A DNA stretch of 61,504 nt from Chloroflexota bacterium (GTDB lineage: Bacteria > Chloroflexota > UBA6077 > CF-72), in the NCBI GenBank assembly GCA_019247515.1, contig JAFAOS010000126.1, positions 1 to 61,504 on the forward strand, written 5' to 3'. Position 1 is the stretch's first letter. Every line of letters starts with the position of its first letter. Shown here piece after piece: positions 40,803-51,875 of the stretch. Made by a program: the position numbers and the translations under genes. The notes beneath the pieces are model-generated. The model ran no database searches. It was not told where the DNA came from and saw only the letters and a program-made list of their open reading frames with translations.

Positions 40803-42296
40803 ATGCACGTGATGCCGCGCGGAACCAACCGCCGTCTGATCACGCTGGCCACGTTCGCGGCCACCTTTCTCGTCAGTCTGGATACGGCGGTGATGGCCAC
40901 CGCGATGCCGACCGTCGTCACCCAGCTTGGCGGTATCGCCAGCTACGCGTGGGTCTTCAGCGCCTACCTGCTGGCCAGCACGGTCACCGTGCCGGTCTAC
41001 GGCAAACTGGCCGACCTGTTCGGCCGCAAGCGGGTGTTCCTGGGCTCCACGCTGCTGTTCCTGGTGGGCTCGATGCTGTGCGGCGCCTCACAGGACATGA
41101 CGCAGTTGATCGTGTTCCGCGTCGTGCAGGGCATCGGCGCCGGCGGTATCCAGCCGAGCACCCAGACCATCCTGGGCGACATCTACACCCTGGCAGAACG
41201 CGCCAGGATCGCGGGCATCTTCAGCGCCATCTGGGGCATCTCGGGGCTGCTCGGTCCGGCGATTGGCGGGCTCCTGACCGAGCAATTCACCTGGCGAGCC
41301 GTCTTCTACGTGAACGGACCGATTTGCATTCTGGCGATGGCGTTGATCTGGAAGTTCCTGCACGAGCGCCTCGAACACCGTCGGGTGCGCATCGACTATC
41401 TGGGGGCGGCGCTGCTGTCGACGGGGGTGACGGCGCTGCTCCTGGGACTGCAGGGCGACCTCGCACTGGATGGCGTGAGCGCCTCGGCCAGGGTCATGTA
41501 CGCCATCGGGGGCGTGGCGTTGGTAGGTTTCGTCGTCCAGGAGCGGCGCCACCCGGAGCCACTGGTCCCACTCACGATTTTCACCAACCGCGTGATCGTG
41601 GCTTGCACGCTGGCCGCCACGGCGGGTGGCGCGGCGTGGTTCGGCATGCTGGCGTTCGTGCCGCCGTATCTGCAGAGCATCCAGGGCGCCACGCCACTCG
41701 CGGCGGGTCTGATCCTGGGGATTACCGACGCGGGGTGGACGATCGCGTCGACGACGATGGGTCGCACGGTGATGCGCGTCGGACTGCGGCCGCCGGCGGT
41801 CATCGGCGGCGTGCTGGCCGCCGTCGGCTTCGCCGCGTACCGCTTCGTGCCCGTCGAGAGCAGCCTGTGGATCCCGGTGCTGATCAACTTCGAGATCGGG
41901 CTGGGACTCGGCCTGTTTCTGCCGCTGACGACCATCGCCGCGCAGAACGCGGTGGGCTGGAACCTGCGCGGCGTGGTGACGGGAATGAGCAGCTTTGCGC
42001 GGACAATTGGCGGCAGCGTCGGCGTGGCGATCGCCGGGGTGGTCTTTGCCTCGGGCATTCAAGCGGCGGCCGCCGCGGGCGTCGATCCGAACCTGCTGAT
42101 GTCGGCGGCGGGTCGACAGCAGGTCGCCCCGGAGCAAGTAGCCAGCCTGCAAGCCGCGCTGGCGCACACGCTCGGCGACGTGTTCCTGGTCTTCGTCGCC
42201 GCCGCCCTGTGCGCCGCCGCCGCCCTGGCGTTTTTGCCAGCGAAGGTCCGCGAGCCCGAGCCAGTCAACAAACTCATCGTCCAATCGCAAGCCTGA
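40803..42296 (+). CDS. MFS multidrug exporter, DHA2 (EmrB/QacA-like) family
   Basis: The 497-residue protein has about fourteen membrane segments. It shows the MFS motif A (GKLADLFGRKRVFL) after the second helix and the DHA2-type helix-1 motif with its Asp (FLVSLDTAVMATAMPTVV). Motif C is visible as ISGLLGPAIGGLL. It is a proton-driven drug or metabolite efflux pump. It is divergent from the kinase-like gene by about 30 bases. Confidence 0.92.
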   Translation: MHVMPRGTNRRLITLATFAATFLVSLDTAVMATAMPTVVTQLGGIASYAWVFSAYLLASTVTVPVYGKLADLFGRKRVFLGSTLLFLVGSMLCGASQDMTQLIVFRVVQGIGAGGIQPSTQTILGDIYTLAERARIAGIFSAIWGISGLLGPAIGGLLTEQFTWRAVFYVNGPICILAMALIWKFLHERLEHRRVRIDYLGAALLSTGVTALLLGLQGDLALDGVSASARVMYAIGGVALVGFVVQERRHPEPLVPLTIFTNRVIVACTLAATAGGAAWFGMLAFVPPYLQSIQGATPLAAGLILGITDAGWTIASTTMGRTVMRVGLRPPAVIGGVLAAVGFAAYRFVPVESSLWIPVLINFEIGLGLGLFLPLTTIAAQNAVGWNLRGVVTGMSSFARTIGGSVGVAIAGVVFASGIQAAAAAGVDPNLLMSAAGRQQVAPEQVASLQAALAHTLGDVFLVFVAAALCAAAALAFLPAKVREPEPVNKLIVQSQA

Positions 42297-42343
42297 CCTC
42301 GGTTACAAGTTTTCTCAGAATATGTTTACGAGAAAACTTTGTT

Positions 42344-43525
42344 TCAGACGGTCTGGAGACCGACGTAGTTTTCCGCGAGCGTTGTCGCCGCGGCTTTTGA
42401 GGTTATGACGTAGCGCAGCTGCGAGATCTGCAGCTTGTGCTGGTAGCCGCCGACGTCGTCGGGAAAGCGGTGGAGCATGGACGTCATCCACCACGAGAAG
42501 TGCTCCGCCCGCCACACGCGCCGCAGGCAGGTCTCCGAATAGCTCCGCAGCAGGCGGTCGCTGCCGGAGGCGTACCGCTCACGAAACGCTTCCGCCAGGA
42601 CTTTGACGTCCGCAAGCGCCAGATTCATACCCTTGGCGCCGGTGGGCGGCACGATGTGCGCCGCGTCGCCCGCCAGGAACAGTCGCCCGTATTGCATCGG
42701 CTCCACTACGAAGCTCCGCATGGCGGTGACGCCCTTTTCGAGGATTGGTCCTCCGCTCAGCTCGAAACCTTCAGCCGTTGCGAAGCGCATTTCCAGCTCG
42801 TGCCAGATGCGATCGTCCGGCCATTCCTCCAGCGGCTCATCCGGACGGCACTGCAAATACAGCCGGCTGATGACCGGCGAGCGCATGCTGTGGAGCGCAA
42901 AACCCAGGTCGTCGTGATAGCTATAAATGAGCTCTTCGCTGGCCGGTTTCATCGAGGCCAGGATGCCGAGCCAGGCAAACGGATATTCGCGGTCGTAGGC
43001 GCGAACGGCGCTGGCCGGCAGCGCGCCGCGCGAAACGCCCCAGAATCCATCGCACCCAGCGACGTATTCGCACTCCAGCGTTTCTTCAGCGCTCTCTCTG
43101 GTGAACCTCACCCGCGGCCGGTCGGAGTCGATGCCCTCGATGGCGGTGGCTTCGGTATCGAACAGAATCTCGCCACCGGCGGCCAGCCGGATGCGAATCA
43201 GGTCCTTGACCACCTCCTGCTGGCCGTAGACGGTGATGGAGCGGCCGCCGCTCAATTCCGTCAGCGGGATGCGGTGGCCCTGACCCTCGAAGCGCAGCTC
43301 GATGCCGTGGTGGATCAGTCCTTCACGCAGCAGACGTTCACCGGCGTCGGTCTGGACCAGCAGGTCGACGGAGCCCTGCTCGAGGACGCCGGCCCGAACG
43401 CGCTTTTCGACGTAGTCGCGGCTGCGCGACTCGAGGACGACCGACTCAACGCCGGCCCTGGTGAGCAGATGAGCCAGCATGAGGCCAGCGGGTCCCGCGC
43501 CGATGATGCCAACCTGCGTGCGCAT
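42344..43525 (-). CDS. pobA: 4-hydroxybenzoate 3-monooxygenase (PobA)
   Basis: The protein has 393 residues from ATG 43525, the usual PobA length. The FAD-binding GxGxxG is VGIIGAGPAGLMLAHLL, the signature KRVRAGVLEQGSVDLL follows, the DG-type motif is YVAGCDGFWGVSR, and the GD motif is LFLAGDAAHIVPPTGAKGMN. It adds a hydroxyl to 4-hydroxybenzoate to make protocatechuate, the substrate of the LigAB enzyme encoded at 47359-48613. It is transcribed on the opposite strand to ligAB. Confidence 0.93.
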   Translation of the reverse strand: MRTQVGIIGAGPAGLMLAHLLTRAGVESVVLESRSRDYVEKRVRAGVLEQGSVDLLVQTDAGERLLREGLIHHGIELRFEGQGHRIPLTELSGGRSITVYGQQEVVKDLIRIRLAAGGEILFDTEATAIEGIDSDRPRVRFTRESAEETLECEYVAGCDGFWGVSRGALPASAVRAYDREYPFAWLGILASMKPASEELIYSYHDDLGFALHSMRSPVISRLYLQCRPDEPLEEWPDDRIWHELEMRFATAEGFELSGGPILEKGVTAMRSFVVEPMQYGRLFLAGDAAHIVPPTGAKGMNLALADVKVLAEAFRERYASGSDRLLRSYSETCLRRVWRAEHFSWWMTSMLHRFPDDVGGYQHKLQISQLRYVITSKAAATTLAENYVGLQTV

Positions 43526-43586
43526 ATCCAGACGGTAGCTCGCGCACGGCCTGCTTTGCAGCGTCGCGAGCGGCCTTACCCGGCGG

Positions 43587-44214
43587 CTACCGGTGAGATC
43601 CGACCTCCGACAGGTGCGCCTCAATGAGCGGAGCCACGTCCGCGGCGTAGTCGCGCGCGAACATGTGGTCGCCTCGCCGCAGGACGACCAGCCGCGGCTG
43701 CGCGCGGGTGAGCCTGGATTCGAGGTAGCGGCCGACGTCGGGTGGACTGATCGGATCTGCTTCGGTCCACAGCAGCAAGGTAGGCGCGTGAACGGTCGGC
43801 AACGCACCGCTCAGGTCGGGCGTCGATTCGTTGGTGACAAACGCGGCCGCGTCCGGATATTCGGCGCGATACGCCGGGCGCCAATCCTCGACGGCAAACG
43901 GCGACAGGTCCACGCCGCCGGAGGTGGCCACCAGCACCAGGCGGCGCACGAGTTCGGGCCGCGCCAGGGCCACCTGCATGGCGACGACACCCCCCATCGA
44001 CTGGGCGACCAGGTCGACCGGCGCGTGGATGCTGGCAAGCACCAGGTTGGCCAGATCGTCGAAGCTGCGCACGCGCGGATCAGGCGGCACGTTGCCGAGA
44101 CCTGGCCAATCGAACAGCACGGTCTGCCAGTCGTCGGGGGAGCCGCTCCGCGACGGGCCGCCAGAAGTCGCCGGCTCCCGAGGCGCCGGGCAGAAACAGC
44201 ACTCGCGGCGGCAT
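43587..44214 (-). pseudogene. Alpha/beta hydrolase gene with one apparent frameshift
   Basis: The N-terminus MPPRVLFLPGASGAGDFWRP starts at ATG 44214 in one frame. The rest (VLFDWPGLGNVPPDP, nucleophile elbow VDLVAQSMGGVVAMQ, late Asp in LLLWTEADPISPPD, His in VLRRGDHMFARD) is in another. The frames join within a run of five C residues near 44140; one C fewer would restore a normal ~208-residue hydrolase. All catalytic residues are intact, so this is a recent mutation or an assembly error rather than old decay. It lies about 60 bases upstream of pobA on the same strand. Confidence 0.75.
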
Positions 44215-44237
44215 GCGGCCCGCCGATTGTACGCGCG

Positions 44238-44429
44238 TCAGGAGCGGCGGATGATCAGGAGCTGCATACCGGTACACAGCACGACGAACGCGCCAATGGG
44301 CACCAGCGGTCCGACCGTGCCGACCGCGCCGCTGGCGAACAGCGCGGTCAGCGCGAAGAGCGTGATGCATCCGCCGAGAAAGATCGCAAAGGTGCGGGCG
44401 CCGCGCTTGCGTTGGGGACTCGGGTCCAT
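44238..44429 (-). CDS. Small two-span membrane protein
   Basis: The 63-residue frame has a basic, proline-containing N-terminus (MDPSPQRKRGARTF) and two hydrophobic segments (AIFLGGCITLFALTALFAS and VGPLVPIGAFVVLCTGMQLL). It ends 23 bases before the frameshifted hydrolase on the same strand. No family was recognised. Confidence 0.5.
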   Translation of the reverse strand: MDPSPQRKRGARTFAIFLGGCITLFALTALFASGAVGTVGPLVPIGAFVVLCTGMQLLIIRRS

Positions 44430-44546
44430 CTCAGAGCACCGTCCATTGCAATTCGAGACAAAACATCATGGCGCGCGCCAGACTACGGCCAGGCTGCCCG
44501 TACCACCAGGCAACACTCGCAATGTTCGACTCGCAATGTCAGTAAG

Positions 44547-44832
44547 TTGCCCCAGAGGGGACCCCATGGTTTGTCTCGTCGCGGCTCGCGCCAGGCCGAA
44601 CAGTCTTCCCCAAAGGGGACCCATGGTCTATCCGTCGCGGCTTGCGCCAGGTCGAAACGTCTTCCCCAAAGGGGACCCATACGGGACATCCGTTGCCGCT
44701 TGCGCTGGGTCAAAACTGCTTCCCAAAGGGGACCCGTCCGAAACATCCCGTCGCACTTGCGGCAGGCCGACAACGTCTGCCCCAAAGGGGACCGGTACGA
44801 ACATCGCCGCTGCTGGCGCCACGTCGAACCGT
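44547..44832. repeat. Five tandem ~57-bp repeats, each with a CCCC-A(A/G)A-GGGG palindrome
   Basis: Units begin at about 44547, 44605, 44661, 44719 and 44777 and are 56-58 bases long. Each starts with a core like cttccccaaaggggaccc, then a less conserved ~10 bases, then a shared cgtcgcggcttgcgcc-like stretch and caggtcgaaacgt. Because the stretches between cores also resemble each other, this is a minisatellite, not a CRISPR array. The cores could form short hairpins. Open frames cross the array on both strands but look like by-products of its composition. The array fills most of the 475-base gap between genes ending at 44905 and starting at 44429. Confidence 0.85.
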
Positions 44833-44904
44833 GATACGAACCCCGGGAAGGGCTCCACCGTAGGTGGAAATCGCTGATCCTGCGAGAGTCAAATCGCGCT
44901 GGAG

Positions 44905-47256
44905 CTAACTCGAGATCAGCTCCAGCGCCCTCTCGATCGATGCTTCCACCGCCGCCGCCTGACCCCCAGCCCACGCCTCGGCGAACCTCGCGCGCAGCTC
45001 GTTCGACTCGTTGGCGGCGACAAAGCGCGCGTGGTCCACCGCGTCATCCTCGCGCCGGTGGATCCCGAGCGCGGCGTGCTGGCCGTCGGACGCGCCGAAC
45101 AGCCACGCCGCGTCCTCCAACTGCCCGCGCCGCGCAAGCACCAGCGCCAGGCGCTCCAGGTAGCCGGCGATGCCGCGTCGATCGTCCAGCTCGTGCACGA
45201 CCGCCAGCCCCCGGCGCCAGAGCGCCAGTGCGCGTTCGCCATGCCCTTGCGCCCACCGCACGTCTCCCAGCGTCGCCAGCGCGTGGCCCGCCGCGTAGCG
45301 CGACTGAACCGACTCGGCCAGTGCCAGGCTCTCCTCCAGAAGCGCGAGCACGCGAGCATCCCACGCGCCCTGGACCCAGAACAGGGCGCGCCCAAGGAAC
45401 GTCAACACCACGCTCAGGAGCGGCATGGCCTCGGCCGCGCGCGCCAGCGGCACGCTCTGATCGAGGCAGGTGACAGCCGTCGCGTAGTCATGCTGCAGGT
45501 ACGCCGCCATGCCCAGGTTGAGCAGGGCCTGAGCTTCGCCTCGAATGTGCCCGTCCTGTCGACTCGCGGCCAGCGCTTGCTCGGCGAGCGGCGTGGCCCG
45601 CGAAGCTTCCCCGCTGCGCCAGTACAGGAAAGCGAGCGCATTGACAGCCGCGATCCATACACGCGGAGACGCCTCGCGGGCGTCAGGCAAGGCCAGTGCT
45701 TGTTCGAGCCAGGCAATACCTTCCGGAAAGTGGCCGCGGCGTTCCCAGAACCGGAACAGCCAGGAACCGGTCCACAGCGCGTCCTCGGTCCGCTGATTGG
45801 TCATCGCCCAGCGGAGTGCCAGGCGCAAGTTGGCGTGCTCCTCCTCGACGCGATCCAGCGCGTGAATCTCGTCGGGCCCTGTGGGGTTCTGTGATCCGAT
45901 CTGGGCCAGCTCGAACATGGCCGCCGCGTGACGGGCGCGGTACTCGGTCGCTTCGCCAGATGCCTCCAGTCGATCCAGCGCATACTGACGAATCGGTTCC
46001 AGCAGGCGATAGCGGCCGCCACCTCGTACGTCCACCAGCACCATCGACTTTTCGACAAGCTGCGCCAGCACGTCGAGCACGCTGGACGAGGCGATGCCGT
46101 TGCCGGCGCACACCTGCTCGGCCACGTCCAGACGCCATCCGCCGGCGAAGATCGAGAGACGGCGAAGCAGTATCTGTTCCGACTCGCCGAGCAGGTCGTG
46201 GCTCCAATCAATGGTCGCTCGAATGGTCCGATGCTGTGGCGGACCGACACGACTCGAAGACGCGAGCAGCGCGCCGTCCTGATCCAATCGCTGGGCGATC
46301 TGCTGGACGGTCAGCATTCGCGTACGGGCGGCGGCGAGCTCGAGCGCCAGCGGAATGCCGTCGACCGCCAGGCAGATGCGCGCGATCGCCGCCGCGCCCT
46401 GTTCGTCGATCATCAGGTCGTGGTTGGCCGCCGTCGCGCGCTGGAGGAACAGCTGGCTGGCCATCGGCAGCTCGAGCGGCAGGACGAGCACGGTGACCTC
46501 GCCCGGAATCGACAGTGGCTCGCGACTCGTCGCCAGCACCTGCAACTGTGGGCACCGCCGCAGGAGGTCCACGACAAGCTCAGCGCACGCGTCGATCAGA
46601 TGCTCACAGTTGTCGAGCACCAGCAGCATCTGCCGGCGTTCGAGATAGGCGGCGAGCGTGTCGGCCACATCGCGGGTGCGCAGGTCGCGCAGTCCGACGG
46701 CCGCTGCCGCGACGCCTGGCAGCAGCGACGGGTCGGCCAATTCGCCGACCTCCACGATCCAGCATCCATCGGCGTACTCGCCGGCGTGCGCTCGGATGAC
46801 CTCGTGCGCCAGGCGCGTCTTGCCGACCCCGCCAGTGCCAACCAGTGTCAGCAGGGGCGCCGTGGCCAGCAGCGCGCCGATCTCGGTCAGCTCGCGTTCG
46901 CGCCCGATGAACGTCGTCAGCGAGCGCGGCACATTGTGCTGGCCTGCATGGACGACCGAGGGCGGTCTGCTGCGCCGTCGGTCGGCGTCGTCTGGCTGTC
47001 TTGCTCGACGACGGCCCTCGACCAGCGCCTCGAATGCCTCGCGCGACGGTCCGTCCAGCTCGAGCGCCCGCATGAGCAGGTCGATCGTGTCGCGGCGCGG
47101 CACGTGGGCGCCGCCGCGCTCGAGCTCGCTGATGCTGCGCGGACTGATACCCGCGCGCTCGGCCAGCTCCTCCTGGGTAAGGCCTGCCGCGCGGCGGTAG
47201 TCGCGCAGAAGATCACCGAAGTGACGTGAGACGTCGGTCGCCACGGGACGGCGCAT
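44905..47256 (-). CDS. XRE-HTH / NB-ARC (STAND) / TPR transcriptional regulator
   Basis: The protein has about 783 residues from ATG 47256; the frame extends to 47343. Residues ~8-65 form an XRE-type helix-turn-helix (LRDYRRAAGLTQEELAERAG, SPRSISELERGG). Then comes a STAND ATPase: Walker A VGTGGVGKTRLAHEV near 140, Walker B QMLLVLDNCEHL near 211, and a winged-helix end TIDWSHDLLGESEQ near 345. The C-terminal ~400 residues contain helical TPR-like repeats. Such proteins switch on after ligand binding. Its start lies 102 bases from ligA on the other strand, so regulation of the lig operon is a reasonable guess. Confidence 0.88.
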   Translation of the reverse strand: MRRPVATDVSRHFGDLLRDYRRAAGLTQEELAERAGISPRSISELERGGAHVPRRDTIDLLMRALELDGPSREAFEALVEGRRRARQPDDADRRRSRPPSVVHAGQHNVPRSLTTFIGRERELTEIGALLATAPLLTLVGTGGVGKTRLAHEVIRAHAGEYADGCWIVEVGELADPSLLPGVAAAAVGLRDLRTRDVADTLAAYLERRQMLLVLDNCEHLIDACAELVVDLLRRCPQLQVLATSREPLSIPGEVTVLVLPLELPMASQLFLQRATAANHDLMIDEQGAAAIARICLAVDGIPLALELAAARTRMLTVQQIAQRLDQDGALLASSSRVGPPQHRTIRATIDWSHDLLGESEQILLRRLSIFAGGWRLDVAEQVCAGNGIASSSVLDVLAQLVEKSMVLVDVRGGGRYRLLEPIRQYALDRLEASGEATEYRARHAAAMFELAQIGSQNPTGPDEIHALDRVEEEHANLRLALRWAMTNQRTEDALWTGSWLFRFWERRGHFPEGIAWLEQALALPDAREASPRVWIAAVNALAFLYWRSGEASRATPLAEQALAASRQDGHIRGEAQALLNLGMAAYLQHDYATAVTCLDQSVPLARAAEAMPLLSVVLTFLGRALFWVQGAWDARVLALLEESLALAESVQSRYAAGHALATLGDVRWAQGHGERALALWRRGLAVVHELDDRRGIAGYLERLALVLARRGQLEDAAWLFGASDGQHAALGIHRREDDAVDHARFVAANESNELRARFAEAWAGGQAAAVEASIERALELISS

Positions 47257-47358
47257 AGTGTCGCAGATAGGCCGACACACACGGTTCCTTTCCCGATCCG
47301 CACTGCCGGGGGCGGCCCGATCGTGAAATACTGATAGCGACAAGGACGTATCCCGATC

Positions 47359-48800
<1,442 letters not shown>

Positions 48801-48804
<4 letters not shown>

Positions 48805-50213
48805 GCGACTTCCCGCAGACCATCAAAGACGCCGCAGCCGCCCTGCGCGGCGGCCAGATCACCAGCGCCGAGCTCACGCGCGCCCTGCTGGAGCGGATCG
48901 ACGCGCTCAATCCGAGTCTCGGCGCGTTCATCGCGGTCACTCCCGATACCGCGCTCGCCGCCGCCCGCAAGGCGGACGTGGACCTGCGCCAGGGAATCGA
49001 TAGAGGTCCGCTGCACGGCATCCCGCTGGGTGTCAAGGACATCATCGCCACTCGCGACGCGCCCACCACCGCCAACAGTCACGTCCTCGACCGCGCGTGG
49101 GGCGACGGCTGGGATGCACCCGTCGTCGAACGACTGCGGGATGCGGGTGGCGTGATTCTCGGCAAGACCGTCACCAGCGAGTTCGCCTGTGGCGCACCGG
49201 ACCCGGACAACGGCTTTCCCCTGCCGAAGAACCCGTGGAACCTGGAGCACTCCGCTGCCGGCTCGAGCGCCGGCTCCGGGATTTCGATTGCAGCCGGGCT
49301 GGCGCTTGGCGCGCTGGGCACGGATACCGGTGGCTCGGTCCGCGGACCGGCCGCTGCCAACGGCCACACTGGACTCAAAGTCACCTTCGGACGGGTTCCA
49401 AAGTTCGGTTGCGTGCCGCTCGGCTACGGTCTGGACAGCGTGGGACCCATGGCCCGCACCGCGTGGGACTGCGCCGCCCTGTTGCGCGTCATGGCCGGCT
49501 ACGACGCCCGCGATCCGACCGCGGCCAATGTGCCCGTACCGGACTACACCGCGGCACTGACCGGGACCATTCGCGGGTTGCGGATTGGCGTGCCGACCAA
49601 CTACTTCTTCGATGTTCCGGATCTGGACGCGGAAGTCAAGAGCGCAGTCCTCACCGGAGTCGAGGCGTTGCGGGCGCTCGGCGCGATCGTGACAGAGGTT
49701 CATCTTCCGCACGCCGAGGTGGCCAAGACCGCCAACAACCTGATCCTTGCCGCCGACGGGCTGGCCTATCACCACAACGACCTGCGCGATCGATGGCTCG
49801 CGTACGGTCGCTACACTCGCACGGTCATCGCCCGTGGCGCCATGTATAACGCCTCGGATTACGTGCAGGCGCTCCGCTTCCGTGCGTACTTCAAGAAAGT
49901 CGTCGCTTCGGTGATGGCCGACCTGGACGTGCTGGTCACGCCAACGTCCACCACTCCAGCCGAGAAAATCGCCGACGTGGATATGACCAGGCGCATGCTG
50001 GGCGTCAGCTTCACCGGCGTGTGGAATCTCGTCGGTCTGCCGGCGCTGGCGGTGCCATGCGGCTTCAGCTCGAGTGGACTGCCGTTGTCGATGCAGATCG
50101 TCGGTAAGCCATTTGACGAGGCCAGCGTGCTGCGCGTCGGCGACGCCTATCAGCAAGGCGTTGATTGGCAGCTGCGCGTGCCGCCGATGGCGCAGGTGGC
50201 GGTGACCGCGTAA
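48801..50213 (+). CDS. Amidase signature-family enzyme (GatA/AtzE-like)
   Basis: The protein has 470 residues from ATG 48801. The Ser-cisSer-Lys triad is complete: Lys79 in IPLGVKDIIATRD, cis-Ser155 in AAGSSAGSGIS, and nucleophile Ser179 in DTGGSVRGPAA. It hydrolyses a C-N bond; the substrate is unknown. As the last gene of the lig operon it may release an amide-linked aromatic precursor or act on a nitrogen-containing ring-cleavage product. No LigC dehydrogenase or LigI hydrolase follows, so the rest of the 4,5-cleavage path must lie elsewhere. Confidence 0.9.
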
Positions 50214-50227
50214 CCGAGGGCTGAGGC

Positions 50228-50467
50228 TCAGGCGGCGAGCTGTTCGCGATCGAGCCGCCGCCTGGCGAGCAGTGCCAGCGCGCGCGTGCCGCAGGCGGGG
50301 CACATGCCGTCGGTGACCACCGTGTCGGCATCGAGCTCGCGCGGCAACACGTATTCACCCTGCGCGTCGGCGACACGCTTGCACCACGCACAGCGGTGCA
50401 CGACGCGGCTCCAGTCCGCCTGCTCGGCGGCGCGCTTGAGCTCGGAGTCCAGGGTGAGGGGCGACAT
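50228..50467 (-). CDS. Small zinc-ribbon-like protein
   Basis: The protein has 79 residues from ATG 50467; a GTG at 50479 adds four. Two Cys pairs, HRCAWCKRV and DGMCPACGTRA, are spaced as in a zinc ribbon. The ends are charged and helical. No family name was recognised. It converges on the amidase gene, ending 14 bases from its stop. Confidence 0.6.
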   Translation of the reverse strand: MSPLTLDSELKRAAEQADWSRVVHRCAWCKRVADAQGEYVLPRELDADTVVTDGMCPACGTRALALLARRRLDREQLAA

Positions 50468-50597
50468 GATCGATTCCACTTCCAGTCACACCCTAGCGCC
50501 TCGACCTTGGGCGTAGCTGTGAGACCGGTCTCTCTATTTATGTGAAACGCGTCACAGCTCGAAGTTCGTGGTTTTCTTGGACGTAGCCCTCACCCTG

Positions 50598-50618
50598 CCC
50601 TCTCCCAGAGGGAGAGGG
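50598..50618. repeat. Perfect 9-bp hairpin just past the end of the MetE-like gene
   Basis: CCCTCTCCC and GGGAGAGGG flank an AGA loop. It lies five bases beyond the stop of the minus-strand gene at 50624 and could end its transcript, although no T-run follows. Very similar hairpins are widespread bacterial intergenic repeats, so it may be a dispersed element. Confidence 0.6.
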
Positions 50619-50623
50619 AGTCC

Positions 50624-51817
50624 TCAGGCGGCTTTTGTGTACAGGCGCTGCGAAGCCAGTCGCGCGCCTTCGCCGAGCGCCTGGAGCTTGGCCCAGGCCA
50701 CCGTCGGTGGAATCTCCGCATTGCCCGCTGTCGAGGCAAAGCCGCAGTCATTGCCGACCAGCAGATTCTCCGCACCGACCGTGCTCGCCCAGCGTTCGAT
50801 CCGGTCAGCCACCGCCTGCGGGTGCTCGATCATCACGTTCGAGTGGGTGACCATGCCGGGGATCAGCACCTTACCCTCGGGCAGCTTGACGCTTTCGAAC
50901 ACGCGCCATTCATGTTCGTGCCGCGGATTGGCTGCCTCGAATGAATACGCGCCGGCGTTGATTTTGAAGAAGATGTCAATAATCTGCTCCAACTGGAGGT
51001 CGCTCACCCGCGGCCCGAAGTTGACGCCGTAACACGTGTGGTAGCGGATGCGATCTTGCGGCAGGTCGCGCAACGCGTAGTTCAAAAGCTCGACGCGCCG
51101 CTCGGCGTAGCGTCGGTATTCCTCGACGGTGAGATCGAGACGACTGTCCCAGCCGCTGATCATGCTCGGGTCGTCGATCTGCAGCACGAGCCCAGCGTCC
51201 AGGATGGCTCGGTACTCTTCGCGGACGGCGTCGGCGTACGCCGCGGCGAATTCCTCGTGAGACGCGTAGAACTCGTTGGCGGAGTTGTTGTTGCTGGGGA
51301 CTGGCGAGGTAGAGGGCAAAAAGCCTTCCACAAAATTGTGGCTCGCCATCGCCGACTTGAGGTTGGCGATATCGCGCTGGACCAGCGCCTGACCAACATA
51401 GCGCAGCGGCCCGACGCACACGCGCGGCGCCATGCGAATCACGTTCTCGAAGGGACTGTGCGCCAGGACGTACTCGTAGTAGTCGGGAAACTGCCGCGCG
51501 TCGCGTCCGTTCGGGTCGATCGGTCCGCGCCGCACGGCGCCCTGGCGGGGCCGCGGTTCGAAGCCGCTCAGCCGTTGATTCACGTAGGCGGCGAAGCTGG
51601 GCTTGCCGACTTCGCCGTCGTTGACGACGTCAATCCTCGCCTCAGCCTGGCGGCGCACATTGTCGGCAACGGCCTCGGCGACACGCTGGTCAAAAGCGGA
51701 CTGGTCGAACGCTTGCGGCGGGCCGGCTTCCTGGGCGCGCATGGCTTCGAGCATGTCCGGAGGTCGCGGCAGGCTGCCCGTGTGGGTGGTCAGGATGCGA
51801 TTGGTACTGCGCTGCAT
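50624..51817 (-). CDS. MetE-like zinc-dependent alkyltransferase (paralog 1)
   Basis: The protein has 397 residues from ATG 51817. It corresponds to the C-terminal catalytic half of cobalamin-independent methionine synthase (THTGSLPRPPDML at the start). All zinc ligands are present: His-x-Cys in RYHTCYGVNFGP, Glu in YSFEAANPRHEHE, and Cys in LLVGNDCGFASTAG. The substrate-binding Asp is in LVLQIDDPSMIS. The N-terminal folate half of full MetE is absent, as in corrinoid-dependent archaeal forms and in epoxyalkane:CoM transferase. It probably moves an alkyl group to a thiol; the acceptor is unknown. Two more paralogs occur at 54923 and 61291. Confidence 0.85.
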   Translation of the reverse strand: MQRSTNRILTTHTGSLPRPPDMLEAMRAQEAGPPQAFDQSAFDQRVAEAVADNVRRQAEARIDVVNDGEVGKPSFAAYVNQRLSGFEPRPRQGAVRRGPIDPNGRDARQFPDYYEYVLAHSPFENVIRMAPRVCVGPLRYVGQALVQRDIANLKSAMASHNFVEGFLPSTSPVPSNNNSANEFYASHEEFAAAYADAVREEYRAILDAGLVLQIDDPSMISGWDSRLDLTVEEYRRYAERRVELLNYALRDLPQDRIRYHTCYGVNFGPRVSDLQLEQIIDIFFKINAGAYSFEAANPRHEHEWRVFESVKLPEGKVLIPGMVTHSNVMIEHPQAVADRIERWASTVGAENLLVGNDCGFASTAGNAEIPPTVAWAKLQALGEGARLASQRLYTKAA

Positions 51818-51875
51818 GGGGATCTCGTCGACGCATCGTAGCTCACCCCCAGGCCGTTGATAGACTCGAGCCACC

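Noticed and set aside
44547..44832. CRISPR array
   Set aside because: The core repeats are regularly spaced, but the intervening stretches resemble each other, the repeat is only ~20 bases and no cas genes are near. It is a tandem repeat.
44483..44974. Minus-strand ORF of 163 residues with repeated GPLWG-like motifs
   Set aside because: It runs straight through the minisatellite and into the end of the regulator gene; its repeats are by-products of the DNA repeats and frames on the other strand are equally open.
50598..50618. Standard Rho-independent terminator
   Set aside because: The hairpin is strong, but no T-run follows on either strand, and this sequence type is a common dispersed repeat; it is listed as a repeat only.
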